From Opisthocomus hoazin (Eukaryota; Chordata; Aves; Opisthocomiformes; Opisthocomidae), in assembly GCF_030867145.1 (NCBI RefSeq), contig NC_134422.1, positions 4,423,501 to 4,487,500 on the forward strand: a stretch of 64,000 nt of DNA, given 5' to 3'. Under the pieces are notes generated by a model. That model saw only the letters and a list, made by a program, of their open reading frames with translations. It was not told the DNA's origin and did not search any database. Shown piece by piece: positions 54,001-64,000 of this stretch (its first letter is position 1; each line of letters starts with the position of its first letter). The translations under genes were made by a program, and so were the position numbers.

Positions 54001-55740
54001 CCATTGCAAGTGCATGTCACATATGGAAAAGCCAAGAGTCAGGTGAAAAATGCAAAGGCTGGACTGCAGTAAAAACTTCATTTTCTTGTCTTTCTTTTGA
54101 CATTTGCTTTTACGTTTTAGTATTCATACAATAGTTAATACATACAATTAAAATAAACTGAAGGCAAGTTACAAACTCTACTAGGAGTTATTCATTCTTT
54201 ATTTTCTTTTTCATTCTTATTAATGCACTGTATTGTATAAATAAGTTCTAGGCATCATATTTATAGTCCTCATATCTAGCCTAAAAATAAACATCATAAT
54301 TAGTTTACTTAGCCAGTTTTTCCACTACTGAGATCTATTCACCTGTAGTTTAAATACTGCAGCTACTTGACAGGGTATATTGATGAGCTTTAATCACTGC
54401 TGAAGATTTTCTGTCTATTTGTAGGTACTCAGAGAAACCCAAGGGGCATAATTTACAGGAGTCCTAACTGCAGTCATTTAATGGGATGTCACAGGGAATA
54501 ATCCTAGAATTATGAGTGTAAAAACAGGATACTGAACAGTGCAAACCAGCCCAGTGCTCACAGTTTAGTAATCCCTGAATAACCAGAAGAATTGTAATGG
54601 TAATCTCTTACCAACATGGCATAGTAAAACAAATGATTTAGGAAGTCTCTGATGAAAGCTCAAGCACTACTGAACTCCAGCTGAAGTGTGCAGACAAGTT
54701 TGAGAGAAGGGGAGAAACGAACTACTCATGTCCTAGTGTTTCCCCATTTCTCAAAAGAAGTGGCAATCAAACCTTAAGTTTTCTTGAAAACTAGCTAAAA
54801 ATGTGGAAATGCATTTTTGTTTTCTAGTTAGGAAATATTTAAAAAAATAAAATAAAACCCAAAAAATCTTTCTTCAGTGGTTTTTTTTCATACAGAAGTA
54901 GAGTACAAGTTGGAAGAGATCGCATTTACTACTCCAAGCCCAGGAACTGCAGATGAGCTGTTCGTGTCAAGGCAATTCTGCATAACTTTCCATGCCAATT
55001 TCTTCCCCGGGGACTCAGAAACCAGGGGGGGCCCAGATGGCACGAACAGGCCAGTTTTCTCCTGCCTGACCCCAAATCACATTGTTTTAAGTGTGTGGAA
55101 GAAGCAGTGGCTATATAGCAAAAGGGAACATACAATAGGACCAAGTATCTACAGGAAAGAAACCAAGTCAGGGAGGTCATAGCGGAGCTCAGGAGCTGGG
55201 GGTGATTGGGAGAAAGAAAACAGGAAAGAAAGAGTGGTTGACAAGAGAAATGCTGACTCTGGAGAAAAAGGGGTTAGGGAGAGAAAACCAAGCTGAATTA
55301 TTTTGATTAGGGCACATGAACACTGCTTGCAGATAATATGAGCTAGGGACTTGACTGTCCTTTGCCGTCCTGAAAACCTTACCTTCCCATTTGCAGAACC
55401 TCAATGTTCCTCGACTTCAGACTGACAGGGTGCAGGTGAAGAGGAAAAGGAGTTGAAGGACTGGGAGGAGGAAAAGTGGCTGCAGAGATGCATTAATGAA
55501 ACCAGATTTTGACGTTGTGCTTAATTCAGCGTGGAAATGCTCTTGACAGTGTCTAGAAAGAACACAAAAAAAGTCCTCCTCCTCTGCTTACAGCTAGATA
55601 CTCAGTTCAGTAAGCTGCTAAGCCAGGGCCTTCGAGAAGGAAAGTAGAATCATCTGGTAATGAAAAATGCCTGTGAAGAAGGAAAAGACATACATGCATT
55701 GTGAAGATAGACCATAGCCCTGGATTTATTATATACTACA
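48061..55740. other. Unassigned non-coding DNA
   Basis: No gene or mobile element is recognised. An A15 tract is at 52116-52130. A small perfect hairpin, GAATGAAT (52514-52521) and ATTCATTC (52527-52534) with a 5-base loop, lies just after a T-run. The open frame at 54877-55182 (101 codons) is overlapped by an 83-codon minus-strand frame and has no recognisable product. Confidence 0.6.
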
Positions 55741-56194
55741 AGGAGGGCTACAAGGATGATGAGGGGACTGGAACATCTCCCCTATGAGGAGAGGTTGAGG
55801 GAACTGGGCTTGTTCAGCCTGAAGAAGAGAAGGCTGAGAGGGGACCTAATAAATGCTTATAAATATCTGAAGGGTGGGTGTCAGGAGGATGGGGCCAAGC
55901 TCTTTTCAGTGGTGCCCAGTGACAGGACAAGGGGCAATGGGCACAAACCGAAGCAGAGGAAGTTCCGCCTGAACATGAGGAAGAATTTCTTCCCTCTGAG
56001 GGTGACGGAGCCCTGGCACAGGCTGTCCAGGGAGGTTGTGGAGTCTCCTTCTCTGGAGATATTCCAGACCCGCCTGGACAAGGTCCTGTGCAGCCTGCTG
56101 TAGGCGACCCTGCTTCGGCAGGAGGGTTGGACTAGATGACCCACAGAGGTCCCTTCCAACCCCTACCATTCTGTGATTCTGTGATTCTGTGATT
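55741..56194 (+). mobile_element. 5'-truncated CR1 LINE, ORF2 C-terminus plus 3' UTR
   Basis: This non-LTR retrotransposon copy keeps the end of ORF2 and the complete 3' UTR. The peptide includes the CR1 hallmarks [36 protein letters not shown], the YKYLKGG stretch and [15 protein letters not shown]. The 3' UTR carries the hairpin arms GGGTTGGA (56124-56131) and TCCAACCC (56155-56162), the structure CR1-type reverse transcriptase is thought to recognise. The element ends in three ATTCTGTG-type octamers (56168-56194). The 5' edge is near 55741, where similarity to CR1 starts. There is no obvious target-site duplication. The copy cannot move by itself because the endonuclease and reverse transcriptase domains are missing. 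Confidence 0.97.
55756..56103 (+). pseudogene. CR1 ORF2 C-terminal fragment, open reading frame
   Basis: 115 codons remain open from the first in-frame ATG to the ORF2 stop, with no frameshift. CR1 ORF2 proteins are usually about 900 residues or more, with an apurinic-type endonuclease and then a reverse transcriptase. Only the region after the reverse transcriptase is present here, so no catalytic residue remains. The intact frame suggests a fairly young insertion or luck over a short length. It should be treated as a transposon remnant and not as a host gene. Confidence 0.92.
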
Positions 56195-57639
56195 AATAAT
56201 GACCCATTTTTTTCCTATTCCAGATTTTGAAATTCCTTACTCACTTTAATTAAGTTCACTCTAAAAATAGGATGCTGTAGAACAAAGAACTTTTTTACTA
56301 CTTTAAAAAATGCAAGCTTACTCACTAGCTAGGATTTTCCCAGCTCTCAGTGCTTTGGTACAAAGAGCTACTGTGACACGATATAAACGCACTATCAATG
56401 GAAGACATTTTTAGATAAAACTTGATAATGTAACATTTACTGATTTCATCTGTCAAGGCAGATAAAGAGAATGAGACTTCATAGTAAAACACACAGGAAA
56501 TGTAACTGCAACAACAAAAACAAGTACAGGCAACGTAGACACCACTTGCAGACCAACAATTTATATGCGTTTAATTCTTTCCCACAGACACAGAACTTGC
56601 TTTCTTCGTCAATATAGCTCTAGGATCTCCAGTTTCAGCAATACAATTACATTTACTTGACAGCATTCAGAACTTATTTACATTACTTTCTTTTAAACCT
56701 CCTAATTCTATCCTCTGCACATAATTTTAATGACGAAGAGCAATATAGGGCTATATAGTTGCCTAAACACACAGCCAGTCAGATGAGATCTCCTTCTACT
56801 GAAGCACTGTGAAGCTCAACAACAGTGCTTAGCTCAAAAACACGGCTCAGAAGCCTTACGTTTCCTTTCTGCGTCACAAGCCTGATTTAAATTCAGAGCA
56901 AAGACTAGCATCTCTGGTGAAGGAGAGCAATTGCTCTTTAAACAACTTTTGTAAATGCTTCCTGTGCCAACAAGGGACTGTAGAGTTTGCTTAGGTGAAA
57001 TAAAGCAGACGGACAGACCTCCCCACATCCTGCTTTGGTTCCAAGATTCAATAATGAACAAGGGTGTGCAAAGAAATTAGAGCGGAGGAAGTGCCAAAGG
57101 TATCCCTTGGAGATGCGTATATCCTGTTGTCATGTAAAAGAGCTCTTGAATGATAAAGAAGCGGAACCTAATTGCAATTGGTTTCATGCTAATCTGAACC
57201 AACAACTAACTACAGACTTTGGATGGTATCATGGTGTCCACAGTAATTAATTCACCTCTTCTTTCCCAAAACACGCTAGAAAATTAATTTCCAATGTTAG
57301 AGTTAATTTGGCACAAGACGATATGAAAATATTTGGAGGTACCTGGCAATCACTTTGAAGTCTTCTCTTGGATGCAGCCCGGTAGTGTGTGCTGCCTTAT
57401 GGGGGCAGAGACATGAGCTCAGAAACACCATCACCATGAAAATCTGCACTGTCCCATGCCTGTCATTGCAAAATTGAGCTTATCCCAACCCAGGGTCTTC
57501 CTTTCAGAACAGTGGAAACAACCAGGCAAGAAGAGAGTGATGGGCCAAGCCGGGGCATTTAAACAGCTAGACTAGCAAAGTTGGTGTTCTAGGCCACATA
57601 AAGAAAGAGATAATATCCAAATTAAAAGTTAATAAGCTC
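56195..57639. other. Unassigned non-coding DNA
   Basis: No gene or further mobile element is recognised after the CR1 3' end. Open frames stay below 80 codons. Confidence 0.55.
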
Positions 57640-57780
57640 TTTTCAGCCCATTATAGCACTAAATGAACACGAACATCTCACTGGCTTTGTGAATAATCGG
57701 TGGTGAGACAAGGTATGAACTTAGAGGTGTCAAGTAATTATCTACGCTGCAAGTCTGAAGTGAAGTCCACTCTGTAAAGC
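57640..57780. promoter_or_regulatory. Candidate regulatory block with clustered T-box, NKX, homeodomain and GATA words
   Basis: Within 19 bases the sequence reads AGGTGT (57725-57730, T-box half site), TCAAGTA (57730-57736, NKX2-like), TAATTA (57735-57740, homeodomain core) and TTATCT (57738-57743, GATA on the other strand). TAATCGG and GTGAGAC-type words flank it. The overlap of these words is seen directly; enhancer function is inferred. Confidence 0.28.
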
Positions 57781-60027
57781 AAGTTAAAGTCACATTTTAA
57801 GTGATTTTTTTTTCGGATTAATTTTCCTATGTTTGGGCATTGAAGTATTCCTAAAGCCATTTTCACTGAAGCTTGAATTCTAGTTAATGAGAAGAATTTT
57901 ACATGCAAACAATCTTAGACTGTTCAGAAATATTCTCTCTAATTATCTTTTTTACTTACATGGCCAACATTTGTAAAATTATGTACAGAAACACTGCCAA
58001 GGTTTTAATACTGTCAGCCTCATGAACTCATCCTCACAGATGACACCGGCAAACCAGTAAAGTCTAACTTGTCCTAGGATTTCAGCTGTGTGGGGGAGAC
58101 ATGAAGTTGTTTTGAAGTAATTCTTATTTTAAAGTGTTTCAGAAAACAAATTATCCTCTACAATTCTGTTGGAAATAAAGTTTTTGAGGCTAGGTGTAAA
58201 AATAACCTGATGTGTGAGCAAGGATGTCGCCGAGTACCCAGCGGTAATTTACCAAATCTGTCATGGATTAGAAAAAAAGAAGAGAAAGTGGTTTTCATCC
58301 CTCCAGTCATCTTTACTTTCAAGCAATCTTTGTGTCTTCTCTCCCTCAGCCTTTGCAAATCAATGGTTATCTGTGAGCCTTTAAGACACATGAAGAAGCA
58401 AGGTACTGCATCACGTCTCTGGGGTGCAAGGAAGCTTTGCCTCCCAAAACCCTCAGCTGGTGACACTGGACCACTGCAATGGGTCACAGTACAAGATTTT
58501 TTTGATGCGGGACAGCATCCAGACAGTATTTGCCTCATCTCTTCACTATTTGTTTCTTAAAGAAGCCCCCATTTTCAAAAAAAAAAAAAGCTAAACCCTT
58601 CATGAAAAGTAGGGATGTGGCAGATGCACCCTCCTGAATCACATCTGACATTTTTATAGTTAAAAAATAAGTCTTATTCATCACCTAAAAGAAAGTAAAG
58701 ATACGCCTGCACTAACTAAACTTAATTGTCTGAATTGAAGATTTTTTTACTCAGTAGAGGGGGTGGAAAAAAAAAATGCTTGAGACATGGAATTTTGCTC
58801 AGACTGATGACTAGAGATCACATTTCTAGTGGGCTTATAACCTGCTCCAGTGAAAACATAATTTTTAATTTGCTTTTAGGGTTATTTATTTTTTTTATTA
58901 TTACACTAAGGGTTTATAATTTAACGTCAAACATAATTTTGCACGAATTATGAGACTGCACTATGATGCTGAAGATAAGATGTATGTGACTGGTTGGCAC
59001 GGCCTCAAACTAGGTTTCTGAGAAAATGGATCACTAATTGGCAGGCTGCCACCCCATACACTGCTTCGTGCGACTTAAAATGAAACAAGCTATCTTTCAC
59101 AAAGAGTTACGCACAACATTCTCTTGGATAACGCAAAGAAAAACAGGCATCTTAACTGTGTTATATTTACCTTTTCACACCACACAGGCTACATTCAGTG
59201 TTAGCAATGCATGGCAATATTGGTTTTGTGCTATTCTGCAAATAAAAAGCTGTTTCTAAATGTTTATACCTTAAATAAAAGGACATTTCAGGTACCAATT
59301 AAAATCCTGAATTATTGGTCATACCACTTCATAAAAATCACACCAATTTTGATTAATTGTAGTTTAGCCATTTAAGAGCTGAAAAAACATGACATTTCAC
59401 TATGATGTCATTTTCCCATTCATTCCAGTGGTAAAAGTTCTCCACCACAGCTACAGAAAGAATAATATAAAATTAAAGCATGGAAATGATCAGAGGAAAT
59501 AATTTTAACAATGAAGTAATTTCCTAGATTGGTTTTAAGCTTGACTTCTTTGTCAGCTTTAAATAAAAAAATAAAAGATGCCATAATTTTATTGAACTTG
59601 CATGGTGAATGAGTAATGTGCATATGTAAGAAACGGTGTCAGTTAACTAAAAGTCAAACCATATGCTCGAGCCCAACTAGAACAGGACACCCCAAGATTA
59701 AACCCAAATCGAACATATACACGGGAATCCCGAGCCAAAGCATGGTGTCTTCAGAACCAAGCGCTGCTGAATATAAAACCCACAAAAAGTGGGATGAGAT
59801 CAAAGCCAGTTCCTATGACCAATAGAAAATATGGCCTTTAAGTTTTTTTTCAAAGCTGTTAAGCACTATCTTAAATTTCCTATTAGAAATGTCTACAAAT
59901 TTTGAAAATTTTTTCTTGTAATTCATTCATTCTGCTGTTAGTTTATTTTTTAATATTATTTCTGAGTGCAGTTGAAATTGAAGCCCTTGCATATGTTTGT
60001 ATTTTCATAGGTGCCAAACTGCTGCTA
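57781..60027. other. Unassigned AT-rich DNA
   Basis: No gene is recognised. An A13 tract lies at 58577-58589. Between 58158 and 58560, open frames of 126 (minus) and 116 (plus) codons overlap almost completely and have no recognisable product. About 59280-59420 is a non-repetitive AT-rich block with homeodomain-like words. Confidence 0.55.
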
Positions 60028-60085
60028 GGATCCAATCCAACTTCTTTTGAAATCAATTGGAATTTTTCACTTGACTAGATTTCAA
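60028..60085. repeat. Candidate relic of the old palindromic repeat
   Basis: The order GGATCCAATCCAACTTC, TTTGAAATCAATTGGAATTT, TTCACTTGACTAGATTTCAA tracks the palindromic CCATTGAAGTCAATGGGA...TTTTCCATTGACTTCAATGGG pattern suspected at 6341-6415. Here the two half-palindromes (TTGAAATCAATTGG and CTTGACTAGATTTCAAG) are both visible, so this is the best of the three copies. The family name is not known to me. Confidence 0.42.
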
Positions 60086-61211
60086 GCATCTGTTATTAGC
60101 AATTTCAGAGGAAAAGAGAAAAAAAGTCAAAAAAAATCCAAAATGTGGAATCAAAACACCAAAATTTTCTCTGTAGTCTTTGTTCCTTTAGAAATTAAAT
60201 TATTTGTAAACTCTATTACTTCACAAATGGATACCGAAGCTGAGAAAAATCAGCAGTGACAGTGTCCTTGTGACAAATTTCTATCCAAATAGTGTCAACC
60301 TTCCCTGTCAGTGCCTTGCTGGAAGACCAAGACTTCAATTTCAGATACAGATGCAAAGTCCTCACACAATCTTGAACTCGCAGTAGGATCCAAGAGCAAA
60401 TCTGTGGAATGAATTTCCCTTTACAGCGATTTATGTCATCTCAAAATGCCTTTTGACTGGAAACAAAACAAAACTTCCAATCATTGGAAAAAAAAAAAAG
60501 CTGAAAAAGCTGTCAGATTAACTGCTTATACTTTTTTTTTGCTTTTCCAAGATTCGAAGTCCTCAGTTCCTCCGTGTAAATAGCATAAGGGCCCTCAAAT
60601 AACACTTCACCAGATCAAGAGCCGTCCTTTCAGATGCAGGCTGCATATTTTCATCACCAACCTCTAAGCTAAGGAAAACGTAAATTTGAATCTACACCTC
60701 CAATATACCAAGCTAGTAACTAAATATCATACTTTAGCACATTAAAAAATGAAGGAGTTTCCACTGAAAACAACACAGCTTTGAAATGTTTCAGATCGAG
60801 AAATAAAATTTCATGACAAAAAAATAAGAAAAAAAAAAAAGCAGAAGAGAATCACTCTGCCTGGGCAGAGCTGTGTGGAGTGAATCATCAGCACCAAACT
60901 GGTTTTGCTTTAAAGGATGCAACAGTTTGTGTATCTAGGACTACATTTGTTGAGCAAACAGACGTCAACAAAATTTGCTCAAGAAAAGCGCACATATGTT
61001 TGGGGTAGGGACGTGACCTCTCAAGAAGAGAAGCCAGGCTCGTTGCAGCGCTGCAATGGGGCTTCACTTAGGTCCTGGCCGAGGATCCAGCTGCGGCTCC
61101 TCTCTCTGGGCTGATCTGAGCAAAGAAGGATTTATGACCTCGCACATCTCGCTGCAATTTACTAACGGGAAAAGGCAGTTGTAGCAGCAGCTGAACTTTG
61201 ATTTAGTTAGC
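60086..61211. other. Unassigned DNA with A-tracts
   Basis: A12 tracts occur at 60488-60499 and 60829-60840, with a T9-T10 run near 60532. About 61000-61120 is less AT-rich, with no recognised gene. Confidence 0.5.
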
Positions 61212-61233
61212 TTAAACTGTTATTAAACTGTTA
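61212..61233. repeat. Exact 11-bp tandem duplication
   Basis: TTAAACTGTTA occurs at 61212-61222 and again immediately at 61223-61233. Confidence 0.9.
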
Positions 61234-61450
61234 TTATTTCCCATACATAGACACAGTTTCTGACGTAAGGGTGGTGCATTAGACTTTCACGGGTTTGTTG
61301 CATCTCCCTCTATGCAAGCCCTGCTGCTTGCACCAGTTTGAAAACTGCGTAATCCGCTCTGGCTCCCATTAAGCAGCAGAGGAGCTGCACAACAAGCAAC
61401 GTGTTTAAGACCTCATGAACATACCAGAGTGCTGAAGGGCTGAAACCCGT

Positions 61451-61486
61451 GAGCATCATTACTTCACTGAGCATCATTACTTCACT
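61451..61486. repeat. Exact 18-bp tandem duplication
   Basis: GAGCATCATTACTTCACT is present at 61451-61468 and repeated without mismatch at 61469-61486. A perfect two-copy repeat of this length in otherwise diverged DNA suggests a recent slippage or repair event. It is likely to vary between individuals. Confidence 0.95.
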
Positions 61487-64000
61487 AACCCCAGTCAGAA
61501 GCAAGGTAATGGCAACAAGTGGAATTTTTTGTGAGTATGATAATGTGATGTGCGTAATGTTATATTTAAATCACTGAAGTCCTGGTAATAAAATATCACA
61601 GTCACCACAGGAGACAGAAGCCATTCCTACAGTGCAAACCAAGTGCAAGAGGGGACAACAGTGTAAGCAGGAGACCTGGAAATGTCGTAGCAGTCGAGTG
61701 GGTTCTCTAGCCCTTTAAAATTTGTGGATGGTTTGCCAAAAGCCTCCTTTCACATCACAAACTGTAAAAAGCAATCAGAACCTACCCAGGTTTTCATTTT
61801 TCTGCATGTACGTGGGATATTTCATGAGATGATTTTCGTGTTCAGTCTTGTTCTGCTGGAAGTCACCTGGATAGAAAGTCTCTTTTATCATCCATGGGCT
61901 ATGGAAATTCCTGGCAAGTGAACTTCAGCTAGCTCTACAAATTAACTACAATCAGGCCGTCACTTTTTCCAAGTTTCCCAGTTTCCTGGTAAGGGTTTAG
62001 AAATTGAAAGTGATGTTTCCACAGTATGATTTCAAGTAAATGTATAAATGCAAGCTCAGGAGTTTCTCTTTCCGTAATGATTGACTAATACAAACCTTCC
62101 AGTTTTGCTTGAAATATCCAAGTTTTCCTCTCTTTCCTAAAGTATGTGCATAATCATCTTTTCTTTTTACCACTTTGTTCTAATGAGTGTACAGGAAATA
62201 ATATTTCAAAAGACTTCTGTAGACTTTGAAGAGATCCTTCCCACTCTGGAAGAATTCAGTAAAAGTATTTTTCAGTTCCAGTTAAAAGATGATTCCTTTA
62301 TGGTTTTATTTTGCCTCGTATTCATGCCTGTTCTCCACCATAGTGTGCTGGAAGAGCCGCACAGATCCTCACTAAGCAGCCAGAAATGTTTTGAAGCCAT
62401 CTCCTTTGTCAGCAACTTGGTAAGCCATGTCAATGACCATTTTGGTGGCTCCTGTGTTACCTAGAGCTTGCTAATCCTGCAACAAAAAAGTGTTTACTTA
62501 TCCCTGGAAACTCTTTTCGTTGTCCTGGAGTTTGACTCCATGTCCCTCCCATCACAAAAGTCATGCTCTAAAATCCTCTGTTTCTGCTCATTCTCAGACA
62601 CACAGAAAGAACATTTTTCTTTTGTGACTCATCTGATCAGCCTGTGACCCAGCTCTTCTAAAAAGTCTTAGAAAATGACAACAGAATTATTTTATAGTCT
62701 GATATTTTGCCAAAATATTTCATGAATGCAGCAACCCTTAACAGTGTCCTGACATACTCACTAGTCCATAGAGCAGCATCCTCCCACCATGGCCATGGGC
62801 TCAGGTACCAAGCATGTCGTTTCCCGCTGAAACACATCTTTAGTCTCCGAGTCCTGAGCCCAAGCTCTGCGCACCTTCTCCTTTTCATTTCCATCCTCCT
62901 TTACACAAAAATAAACACACACCCCAACGCTATTAGCTCAGTAACACGGGCCTCCAAATTCTTGGCAGTCATAAAGGCTCTACACAGGGCTGTTTAATCA
63001 GTACCATAATACTAAAAAATAAAATAACATTTTGATCTACCCAGCGCTGGGGCTGGGTACCAGCAGTTCACGGGCACTGTCCTGCTCCCATCCTGTCTCT
63101 GCTCTGCTGCATGCCTGTAGGCAAGCCTTCCTCTTCCTCAGTCCTCTTTTCCCCTCTAGCTTTTTTCTCTTCCAAGTCTATTTAGATTGCAATTCTTCAG
63201 TGCAGGGACTGCCTCTGCAACTCTGCGGTTACCCTGTGCAGAGCACAACATAGACCTGACCTCACCAGGGCCTCTAGGCATTGTCTAATGTAAATGCAGC
63301 TAAAGCCTGTCATCAAAAGTCACACAAAATGGACGTGCCACACACTGGTACACGTCTGAAATGTTTGCAAAAAAATTACCAAGGCTCCAGATTTTCACAT
63401 CTACTATATGCTTTTTTCCCCTCTCCAAATTAAATACATGCTAAAAAATAACCCATTACTTGAGGAGATGCTGAGTATGCCAATGAGATACGAGCTATTT
63501 CAACAGCATACTTTTACTTCTCCAAAAAAGAAAAGAAAATACGAGCCTGTCTAGTCACAAACTCTATGTGAATCATTAGTGAACGAAATACTGTTACCCT
63601 GGGGCTGCTGTAACTCTCATACATGCCCTCCCTACTATTTCAAGAATTTTGAATTTATTTTTTTCAGACACATATAAAAGCACGTATGGTTGAAATAAAA
63701 AATAAAGCAGATACAGATGATATTTGAAAGTTCAGCAGACGCCAGTATGGCAGTGAGTGAAACCATTAGGGCAAAAATACAATGTTTTTCTATGGTCAGC
63801 ATCTGCATAGGAAGAAACAGCAAAGGTTTCAATATCTTGGAAATGGAAAAAGTTTAGTGGTCCTTGGACAAAGAATTATTTCTTAATCTTTAAATGCAAG
63901 GCCTTCATCCTGTTTTCCCTAACCAGTCAACTCCCATTAGCTTTAATAATCATTTCCCCTGCCTAAGTGCAGGCAGAGTAAGGCCCCGTGTGCCTGTTTG
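61487..64000. other. Unassigned non-coding DNA to the window end
   Basis: No gene or mobile element is recognised. The open frame at 62144-62464 (106 codons) contains hydrophobic stretches but no recognisable family and no evident splice or promoter context. CT-rich patches lie at about 63120-63180. Confidence 0.55.

Noticed and set aside
58158..58560. Overlapping 126-codon (minus) and 116-codon (plus) frames
   Set aside because: Open on both strands over the same bases with no familiar motif. A short CAG...GT segment at about 58350-58403 could imitate an exon but is too weak to call.
62144..62464. 106-codon frame with hydrophobic stretches
   Set aside because: It looks superficially membrane-like, but AT-rich sequence gives Phe/Leu/Ile/Val-rich peptides by chance. 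No family resemblance was seen.
1..64000. CRISPR arrays, operons, prophages or bacterial mobile elements
   Set aside because: No regularly spaced repeats, no dense gene packing and no long coding frames. The sequence is vertebrate.

Overview
This window looks like a stretch of bird nuclear genome with no protein-coding gene that I can recognise. The diagnostic elements are two chicken-repeat-1 (CR1) LINE 3' ends. One is a 454-bp copy on the + strand (about 55741-56194) and the other is a roughly 70-bp tail on the - strand (about 22490-22561). Both carry the CR1 3' hairpin and terminal ATTCTGTG octamers. Tails of this type with so little other repeat sequence point to a bird, although turtles and crocodilians also carry CR1. 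The base composition is AT-rich by eye and stop codons are dense in all frames. Interrupted poly-A/poly-T tracts, short microsatellites and the absence of bacterial gene packing all fit vertebrate intergenic or long-intron DNA.

Layout. 1-22450 holds no recognised gene. It has candidate relics of very old interspersed repeats near 6341, 8431 and 10846. 22454-22561 is a polypyrimidine tract followed by the short CR1 tail. 22562-37366 is mostly unassigned, with an A16/T21 inverted homopolymer pair (24364-24428), a 9-bp degenerate tandem repeat (30139-30177) and a (GT)n (34252-34266). 37367-38145 is the most structured part of the window: A-tracts, then a block with SOX/FOX/NFI-like words, then a GC- and CpG-richer block with a canonical G-quadruplex motif, then an AT-rich block with FOX- and ONECUT-like sites. 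38146-55740 is unassigned apart from a (TA)(CA) microsatellite and some candidate regulatory blocks. 55741-56194 is the main CR1 copy, still open for 115 codons of the CR1 ORF2 C-terminus. 56195-64000 is unassigned, with a dense cluster of cardiac-type factor words at 57725-57743, another old repeat relic near 60028 and two exact tandem duplications (61212-61233, 61451-61486).

Interpretation. Few mobile elements, no recognisable exon and several blocks with clustered developmental transcription-factor words would fit a gene desert or long intron near a developmental regulator. This is an inference. Conservation cannot be read from one sequence, and I cannot name the flanking gene or chromosome. 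I found no convincing new biological system. The items most worth testing are the composite block at 37640-38145, the cluster at 57725-57743 and the palindromic old-repeat family.
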